Source: Phocoena phocoena
Lineage: Eukaryota > Chordata > Mammalia > Artiodactyla > Phocoenidae
Assembly (NCBI RefSeq): GCF_963924675.1
Contig: NC_089239.1
Location: 7,429,001 to 7,493,000, forward strand
Length of the DNA stretch: 64,000 bases
Direction: 5' to 3'
Shown: positions 1 to 10,961 of the stretch, piece after piece
Position numbering within the stretch: position 1 is the first letter of the stretch
How the letters are laid out: every line of letters starts with the position of its first letter
Notes under the pieces: model-generated
Told to the model about the DNA's origin: nothing
Databases searched by the model: none
The model's input: the letters and a program-made list of their open reading frames with translations, nothing else
Made by a program: the position numbers and the translations under genes

Positions 1-664
1 TCCTTAGAGTTTTGACCAAGTCTCTGTTTTCTCACCCTGTTTTCTCTCTTTGCCACAGCTTCAATAGACTTTTATATTCTGAGGACTCGCCAGCTCTTCT
101 GAGACTCTATCCAACTTTCTACCAGACAGCTCCACTCGGCTACATGGCTGTAACAAACAGAATACACGGTCCAGTGGCTCAAGTAAGATCGAAATTTATT
201 TCTCTTTCACATCACAGTCCAGAGTTTGCGGCCATTCCAGGGAGGGCAGGGGGTTCCATGATGTTGACTTAGTTGTCTTTCTATCCTGGGACTTCACCGT
301 AGAGGGTAACTGTCCTCTTCCACAGGGTGACAATGTCTCCAAAGCACTGTGACCCAGCAGGCAGGAAGGAGAAAGAGGAAGCAGAGGGCAACCAACTTCC
401 TTTTCAGAAAGTGAGACAGTGGTTGTACACGGCACTGACACACCCAACCCACGTGGCCATGCCTCGTTGCAAGCTAAGCTAAGGAATGTGCTTCTCCATC
501 CACCCACCATAGAATGATAAGAAATGAAGCAAATCAATTCACGTGACCTGAGACACAAGGACCAAGTTTATCCAAGTGACTGGTCAGATCAAGCTTCTTT
601 GCACCTTCACCTCCCTCACCCCCAACCACCTGAGTGACTATTGGGAGGACAGTTAGCGACGTCT
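1..664. other. Unassigned non-coding stretch
   Basis: No repeat family, coding exon or RNA gene is recognised here. The open frames (for example 196-558 on the minus strand) are low-complexity in composition, have no domain, and show no splice-site-bounded conserved block. Probably unique intergenic or intronic DNA. Confidence 0.5.
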
Positions 665-1485
665 GCCACAGGGACCTCAAAGCTAACATCTCCAGAAGTC
701 ACCTTGTCACCTTCCCCTCACACCTGCTCCTCCTGCAATTTCCTCTCTCGGAAAGTATCATGGTCCAACCCAGTTGCTCCAACCAGAAACCAGGAATCAT
801 TCTTGAGTTCCCTCTTCTCTTGTTGCCACACGTCTAATCTTTAACTCTAGTCCTTTCTGTCTCTTAAATATTTTAGATCCAGACACTTCTGTTTATCCCA
901 TTGCCACCAGCTTAGTGCAACATACCATGATCTCTTTCTTGGACCATTGCAATAGGCTCTTAACTGGTCTTCAGATCTATTTCTCGTTCCATGTCAACAT
1001 TACATATGAAAATGGAAATATGATAATATTACTCCCGCTGAAAATCCTTCAGTAGCTTTTCATGAACCCTAATTTGTAATGTGCTCTAAGAGATCAAGCA
1101 TGATGGACCTCTGCCAGTGTCACCAGGCTGATCTCATGCTTCTCTGGTCTTGGTTCTCTCCAGTTCTGATATAGGGATTTATTTCAGCTCCTGAAATCAG
1201 CTATGCTATCCCTTGATTCTGGTCTTTCTAACGTACTACTCTCTTTGTCGGAGCACTCCTCCTGCTTCCTTCCATGCTTGGCTAACTATTTCTCCTTGGA
1301 GCTCAGTTTGGGGATGATTTCCTCAGTGGGGCCTTCCTCCTTTCTGCTCGGGCCCTCTCCTTGTTCTGGGGTCCTATGGCACCTTGTAATTCTTCTTTCC
1401 TAACACTAACCAAACCAATAATTAAATGGCTAGTATCTGGGTTTGTGATTATGTTGTAAGCTCCAAGAAGGCTGGGCTACCTTTA
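665..1485 (+). mobile_element. LINE2 (L2) 3' fragment
   Basis: The order of phrases follows the 3' part of mammalian L2: a 'cacctgctcctcctgcaatttcc' type start, 'ccagttgctccaaccagaaacc', 'tggaccattgcaataggctc', 'aaaatccttcagtagctttt', a pyrimidine-rich stretch with 'ggggccttcctcc', then 'gttgtaagctccaagaaggctggg' near 1455. L2 is an extinct LINE that was active before the placental radiation, so this is a decayed fossil with no intact frame. Boundaries are by eye. This is the longest and clearest L2 in the window. Confidence 0.75.
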
Positions 1486-1714
1486 TTGGATGAGTAAAAC
1501 TAATGAAAGTATTCGTCAAAAACATGCTATCTTCAAATATTTCCTTTACTCCTTCACCCACTACTCCGCTATGCAAAGCCTTTGTGTGAGGATGTCCTGC
1601 GCATTGCCTATTGCAATAATGGCAACAGCAGCTTCTGCCTATGAAAATTATTAGCAATGTAAAGTGAAGGAAACAAATTGCAATAAATATAAATGATACC
1701 AAATATTTAATTAT
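1486..1714. other. Unassigned AT-rich stretch
   Basis: AT-rich DNA between the L2 and MIR relics. Nothing recognised. Confidence 0.4.
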
Positions 1715-1970
1715 AATAGTATTAGCTTACATTTAGATACTATTTTATAATTTTGATGCTTTTGTTTATGTAACTTCATTTGAACCTTGCAAGATCCTGT
1801 TAGAAATGTCAGGTCAATTGTCCCCTCTTTACAGGTGTGCAAATTGAGATTCTGTGAAGTTAAATGATTTAACTAGGGTCTTCCATTTAGAAAATAAAGG
1901 AGGCAGAGCTTGAGTCCAGATCCCTGACTGCAGAGCCGGGGGCCCTGTCTGCTGTATCAGGCTGTGATGG
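1715..1970 (-). mobile_element. MIR SINE relic, minus strand
   Basis: Read on the plus strand it shows the reverse-complement MIR order: 'taacttcatttgaaccttgcaa', 'ccctctttacaggtgtgcaaattgag', 'gaagttaaatgatttaactagggtc', 'aggcagagcttgagtccaga'. MIR is an ancient tRNA-derived SINE. Heavily diverged; ends approximate. Confidence 0.65.
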
Positions 1971-2517
1971 AGATCATGAAACATAACTATGCATATCTCT
2001 AATTTCTTTGTCTGCGTAAGCAGGCATTTGGAAATTGTTTGTTGAACAGATAGATGCATGAGTAGATATACCAGTAGGTCTGGCAATGTGGCTAAGATTT
2101 AACACCAACATATAGGTCAAACATTATGGGGTAATAAATAGGAACAGTAGAACATGTTATGCTGTACAGGAGAAAAGTGGAGTCTGACTGAGAGACTAGA
2201 TAATTGCTTTTAAGTGAATTCAACGATCACTTTGAATAACTATGTGGGTGTGGGAGGTCTGTATGTACTCCTCACGAATCTTAAACCAACTAATGACAGG
2301 CTTGAAAAAGGAAATTTTATTGTAGCTCAGAATTTGATTGAAATGCAAGATATAAAATGCATGAATAATACCCAGCTTGACTCTCTCCTCGGCACAATAG
2401 GGACCAGAGGGCTGTTGGCTCTGTCATTGGCTTGAGGGAGCTTTAAATATTCCTCTGTCCAGGTTCCATTCTCTCCCCCACCCCTCTGAGCCATCTATAT
2501 GTATTCTTGGATTGATA
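1971..2517. other. Unassigned stretch
   Basis: No family recognised. The 73-codon frame at 2214-2435 has no domain and is not proposed as a gene. Confidence 0.4.
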
Positions 2518-2637
2518 AATCATAATGGAAAAGAATATAAAAAAAGAATTGTATATGTATGTATAATTGAATCACTTTGCTGTACACCAGGGACTCACAC
2601 AACATTGTAAATCAACTATACTTCAATTAAAAAAAAT
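2518..2637 (+). mobile_element. L1 3'-UTR end fragment
   Basis: Contains 'attgaatcactttgctgtac', 'acacaacattgtaaatcaac' and 'tatacttcaattaaaaaaaa', the standard last 100 bp of cetartiodactyl-type L1 elements, ending in a short A-rich tail. Only the extreme 3' end is kept, so this is a severely 5'-truncated insertion. Confidence 0.85.
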
Positions 2638-2835
2638 GTATCCTTGGGGGCTTCCCTGGTGGCGCAGTGGTTGAGAGTCTGCCTGCCGATGCAGGGGACA
2701 CGGGTTCGTGCCCCGGTCCAGGAGGATCCCACATGTCACGGAGTGGCTGGGCCCGTGAGCCATGGCCGCTGAGCCTGCGCGTCCGGAGCCTGTGCTCCGC
2801 AACGGAAGAGGCCACAGCAGAGAGGCCCGCATACC

Positions 2836-2870
<35 letters not shown>

Positions 2871-2877
2871 TTCTTGG
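2638..2877 (+). mobile_element. Cetacean tRNA-derived SINE (short CHR form) with target duplication
   Basis: The SINE body is 2648-2867. It starts GGGCTTCCCTGGTGGCGCAG (A box TGGCGCAGTGG), has a B-box-like GGTTCGTGCCC near 2704, a GC-rich tail domain and a 29-bp poly(A). It is flanked by a 10-bp direct repeat, GTATCCTTGG at 2638-2647 and GTATTCTTGG at 2868-2877, with one mismatch. This is the target-site duplication left by L1-driven reverse transcription. It landed next to an L1 A-rich end. Many CpGs survive, so the copy is fairly young. Confidence 0.95.
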
Positions 2878-3119
2878 ACCAAGTGTGTACCAGGTAGCTA
2901 TTTACAGAACCTGTGCTCTAGGAGAACAGCTGATGTGCCTTTCTCTGGCATTTTGGGATGGACGGCAGCTCCATTAGGGGGAGGTGCTTTTCCCAAGGGA
3001 AGACCTTAACTCTTGGCTAGTAAGAACTATCTTCAAGACCTATAATTCTGATGATTCCATAAGGGGAAGCATTTGCCTGATCTGAGGGTCTTGTATTATC
3101 TTTTGATTCGTTTTAGGGT

Positions 3120-3195
3120 TATCTCTAGGTATGTAAAACACCTAGGATAGTTCTTGGACATAATAGGTACTCAATAATTGGTGGTTGTTGTGGAG
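3120..3195 (+). mobile_element. MIR/L2 3'-end remnant
   Basis: 'aaaacacctaggatagttcttggacataataggtactcaataattggtgg' follows the shared MIR/L2 3' end (…cttagaacagtgcctggcacatagtaggcgctcaataaatgtt). Too short to decide between the two families. Confidence 0.55.
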
Positions 3196-3231
3196 CTAAA
3201 GCAGCCAACTGCAAAGAAAGTAAAGAGACAT

Positions 3232-3350
3232 GATGTTAAAACCCAGTGATGACACTTATTAGGTGGCAAAATAACTTTCTGATGGTGAGCAAGTTATTGA
3301 AACTTTCTGAGCTTAAGTTTCTCCTCTGTAAAAAGAATAATAGCTACAGT
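3232..3350 (+). mobile_element. MIR SINE relic, plus strand
   Basis: 'gagcaagttattgaaactttctgagcttaagtttctcctctgtaaaaagaataatagc' corresponds to the MIR core (gggcaagttacttaacctctctgtgcctcagtttcctcatctgtaaaatgggg). Confidence 0.7.
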
Positions 3351-3351
3351 G

Positions 3352-3525
3352 GGCCAGGTATTTCTTACCATTATGACAACTTTGAATGCTCAGTTTATGG
3401 GGAAGTTAACTGAGGCTCGTAGACATCAGGCAATTTGCACTGGGATGTGGTCATTTAGCCTGTGTCAAAGTGAACATTCAGACCCAGGCCTATCTAACAC
3501 CTGATTATTTTTCCACTTCGTAACA
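3352..3525 (-). mobile_element. MIR SINE relic, minus strand
   Basis: Reverse-complement MIR phrases: 'gttaactgaggctcgtagac', 'caggcaatttgcac', 'aacattcagacccaggcctatctaacacc'. It abuts the plus-strand MIR just upstream, giving an inverted MIR pair. Confidence 0.65.
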
Positions 3526-3955
3526 TTGCTCATGTAAAATAGACGTGCCAAAACCAGGAATCCTTGTAAAATTAGAGCCAGTGCATGGCATAAATTTGAT
3601 ACTCAAAATAGTGTCTATTATTATTAATCACACCTCAGGTGATCAGAATAACCCTATAATATGTTCACATTAATCAGAGTTGGAAGAGCTCTGACGTGTA
3701 CTAACCATTAAGAGCCCTGGTTGAAATTCCCTGTTTGGCAGATGGTGGATGCCCAATAAGTGCTTGTTGACATATTAAAGATCCAGTAATGTCTGCATTT
3801 ATAGTTGAATTCTGTTCCTTCCTCATCCCCACCACAAACACTCCTGTTTCACCTTTGAAAGTTTGGGGAAGTTCTGTGAAATGCAGTAGGACAAGGAACT
3901 ATGAGGGTAGCTTTATTGAAACAGCTGGCTTTTTTCTCCTCTCAAAATACATTGG
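3526..3955. other. Unassigned stretch
   Basis: No family recognised apart from a possible short L2/MIR end at about 3735-3775 ('ggtggatgcccaataagtgcttgttgac'). Confidence 0.4.
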
Positions 3956-5695
3956 GAGAGTTCTACCTCTGGTATGGCCAAGTAGGCTTCTATCAGACTA
4001 ACCTTCTACAAACAGACAATAGCCATAAACCCTGGACGAAAAACAAAACAAAACAAAACGACAACAACAACAAAACCAGCCTCCTGAAGGTACAATTGAC
4101 ACTTGGAAGGAGGGAATAGTATGGGATAAGCCTCCCACTTATTATGGCCGTTGGTTGCAGTCAGCATCACGTGGGGCAACTAAAGCACCTACAGAAAACC
4201 TGAAGTCTTTATGGCCTAAAGAACTAGATGACAGAGTTTTGGGCAACCACAGCTGCTAAATATAAACTCCACTCAGAACTCTGGGTCAAGCATGCATGGG
4301 GTAGAATCCAAGCAGCTCAGCTAAAAATAGCAGAATTGAACTGAGATTTGAGCTGCCACCCAAGAGGTAGAATTTGCCATTTGAGTCCAACCAATTTTAT
4401 TGCCTTAATTGTTATTATAACAGCAACAATAATAGCAATTTACCACTCTTCAGTAGAATGTAACAAAATTCAGAGTACCCACAGCAAGACATTCACAATA
4501 TCCAGGAAATAATCTGAAACCACTCAGCACAGAAAGAGCTATAAAAATGTGGCCGATTTTCAAGAGAAAAATGCCATCAATGAAGACAGACATCTACTTG
4601 ACCCAAATGTTGGAATTAGTAGATAAGGATTTTAAAGTAGTTACTATAACTATACTCATTACCTGAGAGAAAATATGCTTGAAGTAAAAGAAAAAATATA
4701 AAATATCAGTGGAAAAATTTAGAAAAAAAATTTAGAAAATTAAAAAAAAATAGAAAATTTTAAAATAAAAAAAAAATAGAAGTAAAAAGTAAAATATCTG
4801 AAGTCAAATTCACGGAATAGACTTAAAAACAGAATGGAGATAGAGAGAGAGTCAGTGAATTTGAAGACAGATCAGTATAAATTATTCAATCTTAAGAACA
4901 GAGAGGAAAAAACAAACCAAAAGAGTGGAACTTCAGGTACCTGTGTTGTTTTTTTTTTGTGGTACGTGGGCCTGTCACTGTTGTGGCCTCTCCCGTTGCG
5001 GAGCACAGGCTCCAGACGCGCAGGCTCAGCGGCCATGGCTCACAGGCCCAGCCGCTCCGCGGCACGTGGGATCTTCCCGGACGGGGGCACGAACCCATGT
5101 TCCCTGCATTGACAGGCGGACTCTCAGCCACTGCACCACCAGGGAAGCCCTCTAACTTATTTTTGATTAGAGTTTCAAAAGAGAAGAGAGAACAGTGCAG
5201 AAGAAATATCTGAAGCAATAACGAGCAAATATATTCCAAATTCAATGAAAGACACATTGATACATTCAAGAATCTCAGCAAACCCCAAACAGGATAAATC
5301 TGAAGAAAACCATGCCTTGGCCCATCATAGTCAAATTATGAAAAACCAAAGAATTAAGAGAAAATCTTGAAAGCAGATAGCGAAAGAGGACTCATTATAT
5401 ACAGGGAGACAGTGACTTGGTGAAGGCAAGAAAATCATGGAAGGTCATCTTTAGAGTGGTTCAAAAACCCAACAAAATCCTGTCCACCCAAATTTATATT
5501 CAGTGGCAATACCTTCCAAGAATGAAAGCAAAACAAAGGCATTTTTAGCTAAATGAGAATTAGGTGAGTTCATCCCCTGCCAACCCACACTATACCAAAT
5601 GCTTAAGGAAGTTCTTTAGATTGAAAGGAAATAATACCAGATGGAAAAGTGAATCTTCAGGAAGGAATGAAGGGCATAAAATGGTAAAGGGCCAA
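3956..5695 (+). mobile_element. Old L1 / HAL1 5' part and ORF1 relic, split by a SINE
   Basis: From about 4480 on, the sequence tracks an L1 ORF1 in sense: 'agaaagagctataaaaatgtg', 'aatgttggaattagtagataag', 'gtcagtgaatttgaagacag', then after the SINE 'tcaagaatctcagcaaaccc', 'aggataaatctgaagaaaacc', 'agagaaaatcttgaaagcag', 'aatgcttaaggaagttcttt'. It stops near 'ggaaggaatgaagggcataaaatgg' with no ORF2 following, so it is either a truncated L1 or a HAL1 (ORF1-only) element. The frame is broken throughout. The 5' boundary ('tatggccaagtaggcttctatcagactaacc') is uncertain. Confidence 0.7.
4949..5151 (-). mobile_element. Cetacean SINE (short form), minus strand
   Basis: The poly(T) at 4949-4958 is the SINE tail on this strand. 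It is followed by the reverse complement of the short CHR-type SINE and ends with 'caccaccagggaagccc', the head. It interrupts the L1/HAL1 ORF1 relic: L1 text stops at 'gtacctgtg' and resumes at 'tctaactta'. Several head CpGs have decayed (GCGCC to GCACC). No clean target duplication seen. Confidence 0.92.
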
Positions 5696-6035
5696 GCAGT
5701 TGCATCTGGAGTGCATCTCTGATTGGTTCTCATCCATTCGGTGTGTGCAGAAGCCCTGCAATGTGCTTCCAGAACTGGCCCATAAGAAAACCTCCCATGG
5801 ATAAACCTTCATGTTTTTTCCCTTTCAGACCTGATGCAGAAAAGTACAGGGAGTTAGAAGCCATGTATTGAAGGTGGTGGAGCCACAAGATGGAAGGATG
5901 CTGGGCCCCTCAATCACTACTTGGAGAAGCAGGACCCCACACAATAGGGAGGCCATTCTAGACTTAGTCTAAGTGTTGGGACTACCATACATTTTGGGGT
6001 TTATTTTTACAGCATTACCTTAATTCATTTAGAAA
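5696..6035 (+). mobile_element. Possible LTR/MER-type repeat, family unassigned
   Basis: The segment 'ggtggtggagccacaagatggaaggatgctggg' followed near 5995 by 'ttttggggtttatttttacagcattacctt' resembles a common mammalian LTR-derived medium-repetitive sequence ending in a poly(A)-signal-like and 'acagcattacctt' motif. I cannot name the family. Confidence 0.35.
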
Positions 6036-7845
6036 GCTCAAGTTACACAAAGCGTCTCATCTATGTTACCTGTCATATGGTAGTGTTAAATAAATAAATG
6101 TGCCCTTCTGCTTGACAAAAATATTTTTATCAGGTTGGATGAGACGAGTCAACATCATTCTTGCTTATGCTGTATTTTTGTCACCTATTCATGTGACTCT
6201 CCTTTTCTAAAGAAACCAAGCTGTTAGTAATATTAACCTCCCCCTCTGCAGTCACTGAGGAATAAGGAAGTTCTAAGCAGTAATGGGAAAGCATCTGGCT
6301 AAGGGCAGTGCAGAAATATTAGATGATAGCTGGATAGGTAGGTGAAACTAAACTAAACTCAAAGCCAAATCTTCCTTTAAAGCAGCAAATGTTCTTGGGC
6401 CGTGATCAGACAAAGTGCCCAGCATGTTTGTGGAGCTGCTCTTTTCCCTGAGAAGTCTTCCAGGTAAGTGTCCTCATCACTGTCTATGAGAGAGGTCTGT
6501 CAGTCATTTGACAAGGAAGGATGGTCTTTGGACTTTGGCCGTGATGTCAGTGCAGGCTTAGAACTGGGGGTGGAGGACCACATGGCACAGTCTCAAAACC
6601 CAAACCCAGCCATCCCTTTGGTGTGGGGACTCGGGCCAGGAAGAAACAGCGGCCTCTGCAGCCCATCCAGGCCGAGGCTCAAGTGTGGTGTGTGGATGGG
6701 ATGTTTCCACACTCACCGCTGTCTTTCTGGATGCTGGCGTGACCCTGGCCAGCCCCGCATTGACCCTCTCTGCCCTGGACATACCAGAGTAGGTTCTACG
6801 GTCCCTGGAACTAGGCCTGCTCCTACCCCAGCATACAAGGTGCTCAGGGCCAGGCCTTTGAGAACTTGGAATCCAACTTGGCAGAAGCCAGATGACGGCC
6901 AGGCTCTGAGTGGATCCTGGAGCAGGCGCAGGTTGTGAAGAGGAACAGAGAAGTGGAGATCTCTCTGGTACACGAAGACCCAGGTGCTAGGCATGAGAGA
7001 TAGAAGGGGAAGGAGGAATGGACCGCTGAGGATGGTGCAGGGGACGAGTCTATCTGGGGTGAAGGGTGGGGATGAGGAACATGGGGCCTGTGATGGCCAA
7101 GGCGCGGGGAGCCAGTCCGGAGGGCCTGGCAGAGAAGTTCCACATCAGACAAGGGATGGAGATGCTTCCCACGCCTGGCCCGGGAAGAGCACCTCTGAGC
7201 TTCTTTCCCAGCTGGACCAACTCCCACCTCCCGAGGGACGCTGGGGGTGGATCCCTGCTGAGTGGTCCCTGGCTCCAGCCCCCCTTCCTGGAGCCTGGTC
7301 CAGCAGGTCAACACCTCCCAAGGATGGCCAGTGTAGCCTGGCCTTCTAGTCAGCTTGGCACACTTTCCTCCAGCTTCACTCAGCTCATCTTCCCCTTCAG
7401 TTCAGCTCGGCCGGTCTCACAGTCCCTCCTCTGCTTACAGGCCAGCAGAGACCACCTCCCCAGGCAGGAAGGAGGTTAGGGTTCAGGGGCAGAGAGCCCC
7501 TGTTTCCCAGCAGAGCACTGCCTCTCCTGCTTCCAGTCCTCGGAATAGAGCCTGTCCAGCCTCCCCCATCTCTCCCATTATTGGACCAGCCCATCACACA
7601 CTCGGTAACCGTCTCCCGTTCCAATGGTCCCATTAGTTCAGTCCTGACCAAGAGAACTCAGAGCTTCATCCATGCCTCCTTGTTCCAGCTCACTTCTGCT
7701 CCACCACCTTGCTTTTGTTACCCAAGGTCTTTCTCTCTCTCTCTATTTCCCCTTACAAATGGCTTTGCAGCAGCCCTGGGAGTGCACGGCAGCACCGATA
7801 ATGCCTCCACGGTTCCTTGTTAGCTGTACTCTGAGCAGGAAAGTG
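6036..7845. other. Unassigned stretch, GC-rich from about 6.5 kb
   Basis: The first 400 bp are AT-rich. From about 6540 to 7560 base composition is GC-rich, with overlapping open frames on both strands (6468-6938 plus; 6844-7314 minus; 6984-7349 and 7066-7479 plus). None has a recognisable domain, the frames overlap across strands, and GC-rich DNA has few stop codons by chance. No CpG-island promoter is evident. A short pyrimidine run (TCTC) sits at 7728-7745. Confidence 0.4.
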
Positions 7846-8620
7846 ACTTGGCCTGACAATGGAATTTACATCGCTGTATAAAACTATCTGTGGAAGCCAA
7901 GCTAATTTGTGCCAGATTAGGCTCTTTGTCTCAGCCACTGTCTAGCCGCACAATCTATCAGAGGGCTGTTTTCAAATATCGCTCTTCAAGCGTGCCCTTG
8001 AGAGGCAGAAATTGATTGGGATCTTAGAGAGCAAAATTACAGCAATAACTTAAAAGAAACAATAATTACTGAATCATACCAGTGTCAGCACTCTGCAAAA
8101 CACGAACTAGCCATCAAACCCCAATCCAATATATTCCGAAGCGAATTTATTGAATGGGAAAAGCAGTTGAGTGAGGGTTTTTCGGCGCCCCCTCCCCTTC
8201 CCCTGTACATATGGTTATCTCAAAACCGCAAGTGAACGAGTCGATAACTCTTGTCATTGACTGCTCCATTTTCTCCGAGTCAGGGGCGATCCATTAGCTG
8301 CCTCTGCTGTACCCTCTCCCTCGCCTCCTTTCTCCTTTTCCATCGCCTCTATTCACTTGCTGGTCTCTGCTCTTCAAGCAAACAAACATGTATAACTAAT
8401 CATTTGTTAAAATGCAGAGGGCCCCTCATAAATCTCCGCAGCTGAAATACTTTAATGGGTAATTAATTGATCCTGTTCCAGAGGAGTAATAAGATAATAA
8501 ATTAGACAATATTTCACTCAGTCGTGTCAGGCTCCTAGCTAATGGCACTGTAGGGCTCAGCTGAAGGATAATATATTAGCCAGAAATTAACTGCTAAGAG
8601 CTTTCTGCAGAGAAATCGGC
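7846..8620. promoter_or_regulatory. Candidate conserved noncoding element (developmental-enhancer type)
   Basis: A repeat-free block with balanced composition, unlike the transposon-rich flanks. It carries many homeodomain-core sites, including TAATTAATTGA at 8460-8470 and nearby 'taataagataataaatta'. Other words of the kind common in deeply conserved vertebrate enhancers are 'acaataattactgaatc', 'gcgaatttattgaatggg' and 'aattgattggg'. No long open frame. Conservation itself is not visible from one sequence; this is inferred from texture. Confidence 0.45.
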
Positions 8621-9299
8621 TGACAAGTGAGTCACGCCGGACTGGGGTGGTGGCGAGCTCGGTGAAAGTGAACCTGGGCTTGGGGGGCGGGGCAGGGGCG
8701 GGGTTATGTTCCAGACCCAAGAGAGCCTGACGTGCAGTGCTCTGAGCATGCCCACTGACCTATGACCCTTTCTTGGCACTCCTGGTGGGCTCCTAGGAAG
8801 TTGTCAACTCATGTACTTGTGAGCTCTTAAATAGTTTTCGCCCACGTGTCACTGGACTCGTTGAGTTTTCATGGGTTTTGCCCACTCTTGACCAGTATGG
8901 CCACAGAACACCCATAGCCACCGGCTCCATCAGCTGCTGCCTAAGTAAGCGTGCAGATACAGAATGAACCTTTGTGGGAAAGAGGCCCACACGCTGTCAC
9001 AAGCAAGGGTTTCACAAAAATTAGGAAGGAAAAAGAGTAGTGAGAGAAGGTGTGAATTCCATGTTTTAATGGGTAGGAAATACTTCTTCCAGGGTGCGAT
9101 GGAGAACAGCTCTTCGTTTTATTAAGGAAGTCAGGGAGGGTGATGACAATTAATAGCTAAGATAAGAACTTAGACTTGGAAGGTTGGGTGGGCCTTTGCT
9201 GGAGGACATGGGAAGTCAGTTTCCCCATATAGGAAGAGCATGGAGTAGGAGTGGGTGGTTGGAGGGGAACTCAGTATATAGTGAAGCACTGGGGCTATA
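8621..9299. other. Unassigned stretch with paired GC boxes
   Basis: Two GGGGCGGGG-type GC boxes lie at about 8682-8703, just downstream of the candidate enhancer block. No TATA box, CpG island or exon is evident, so no promoter is called. The rest holds nothing recognised. Confidence 0.35.
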
Positions 9300-9445
9300 A
9301 GGTCATTTGAACTACTCGCCTGCTCTTTACTAGCTGTGTGACCTTGTCTAGGTTACTTCACTACTCTGAGCTTTGGTTTGCTCACCAGTAAAACAGTGGT
9401 AGGATGAATAAGTGAAGTATGCATGAGAAGCTTCTAGTTCTGTAT
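9300..9445 (+). mobile_element. MIR SINE relic, plus strand
   Basis: 'ctctttactagctgtgtgaccttgtctaggttacttcactactctgagctttggtttgctcaccagtaaaac' is a clear MIR core in sense. Confidence 0.8.
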
Positions 9446-9805
9446 CTCAACCCCAGGAGGTGCTGCCTTAATGTTGGTTATGCTATGGTGGGCAGCGGGG
9501 AAGGTTACTATTGACAAGTGAAGCAGATGGCAGCCAAGGAAATGAGAGGAGTTGGCAGTGGGAGACGGTGGGCTGCTCCTCTGAGACCAGAATAAGGACC
9601 ATATTACCCCCACCCTAAGGAGGGTCCAAACTGGTGTGTGCTAACTTTCTGCCAGACCACTCCTGATTGCTATGGGAAATGTGGGTGGGTCCATCTTCTG
9701 AGTCATGGTGAATATGGCAGTGTGGGTTGAAGGCATAACAGAGCTTGATTGTTTAAATGAGAAAATGCAGGCAAAACACACAGCCAGTGCTGGTCATCGT
9801 GATCA
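9446..9805. other. Unassigned stretch
   Basis: Unique-looking DNA between the MIR and the LTR. Nothing recognised. Confidence 0.4.
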
Positions 9806-9809
9806 GTGG

Positions 9810-10310
9810 TGGTGTTATTGAGTCCAAGCTTGTACTGCTCACTGCACGACAGGACAATAAATGGAGAGATGAGTCGTTAGGGCAAGGAACAGTGGCTTTA
9901 TTTCAGAAAGCAAGCTGACCAAGAAGATGGTGGACTAGTGTCCCAAAGAACCATCCTACTTGAGTTAGAATTCAGGCTTCTTTTGTGCAGAAAGGGAAGG
10001 AGGTGTGGTTGTGTGCTGCAGACTTCTTGGTGTCAGAATCCTTTGTTCTTGCAGCTGTCCCAGTAGGTTGGGTCACTGAAGTTCCTGTAAACCTCCAACA
10101 AGACAAATGTTATTCTCTGTTCTGCAACTTTTTATCTCTCTGTGAATGGAAAAGTGTTATATCTTTAAAGGTCAGAGCCTTGCGAATGGGCTATCCTGTA
10201 TATTTCAGGCAATAGGCAACATTCTTGTAGCAAAAGCAGTAGAACACACAGGTTAAAGTAAAAGAAACAGATCCAGTATGGAGTCAGATTTGTTCTTCCC
10301 TATTACAGCA
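9810..10310 (-). mobile_element. Solo LTR of an ERV1-type endogenous retrovirus, minus strand
   Basis: Read on the minus strand, a poly(A) signal AATAAA (complement of 9897-9902) is followed by a pyrimidine-rich R/U5-like stretch of about 85 bp ending at the LTR edge, as in a retroviral LTR. The 501-bp unit can be bounded as TGGTGTTATT…TTACAGCA (TG…CA) with the 4-bp repeat GTGG on both sides (9806-9809 and 10311-10314), which fits the gammaretrovirus-like (ERV1) 4-bp target duplication. A 4-bp match is weak evidence by itself. No gag, pol or env remains, so this is a recombined solo LTR. The family name is not assigned. Confidence 0.6.
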
Positions 10311-10734
10311 GTGGTATTTGTATCCCTTGCCTGGGTCTCCCTGCACTGCATCTTCCTGGATGGTGACCAGCATGGGGAAGTGCTCAGAAGGCAAGGCCTT
10401 GCATGGTCCCTGATGGGCTCAGGGCAGCTGGAACCACCTTGGGCAGCCCCGGTGCTGTTCACCTTTGGAGGGAGGCATTGGGCCTCTCCCAGGACCTAGA
10501 GCTTGGAGGGACACAGGCAGAACAGGTTCATCTGGAAGCTGCACTCTGTGTAAAAGCAGGCGTTTCCCCAAGTAGAAATGGCAGACTAAGTCAGCTCACA
10601 TGGCGAGAGTCCATTAACTGACATTTATTTTAAAAATAAACATGTGCTCATTCATCCTCTGTTCCTTTATGTGGAATGGCTTCCTGGCTTCTGGCAGCCT
10701 GTGCTCCACCCAGTTCCCTACCAAGGCCTAGTTC
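10311..10734. other. Unassigned stretch
   Basis: Nothing recognised. Short open frames at 10278-10621 overlap the LTR edge and have no domain. Confidence 0.4.
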
Positions 10735-10900
10735 TTTGTACCTTTGACCTCAAGAGCTGGAAGAGAAGTTGATGTCACCTGGTCCACCCTCTGTTCCAGT
10801 TTACTCATGCTCTGTCTGGGATTGCACGGGCCCAGCGAATGGCTGAACTTATTTCTGGGCTCAGTGGGACAGCATTTTAGATCCTTGGTGACCTTTATAT
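10735..10900 (-). mobile_element. Possible MIR3/L3-type relic
   Basis: 'agagctggaagagaag…tgtcacctggtccaccctctgttccagtttactcatg' loosely follows the ancient motif 'gagctggaagggaccttagagatcatctagtccaaccccctcattttacagatga'. Low identity; could be chance. Confidence 0.3.
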
Positions 10901-10961
10901 GACCCTTAAGCCTTCTCTTTTTTTCAGGCCAAACTTGCCCAGTTCTGTGGACCATTACGTG

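Noticed and set aside
2648..2710. tRNA-like A and B boxes
   Set aside because: They belong to SINE heads; no functional tRNA cloverleaf is present.
2640..5150. Repeated short peptides such as 'LLWPLPLRSTGS' in several frames
   Set aside because: These are translations of the same SINE in both orientations, not a gene family.
6468..7479. Cluster of 120-156 codon frames on both strands
   Set aside because: Mutually overlapping, domain-free, in GC-rich DNA without a clear CpG island or splice pattern.
8682..8703. GC boxes as a housekeeping promoter
   Set aside because: No CpG island, initiator or downstream exon is visible; kept only as a side note to the neighbouring block.
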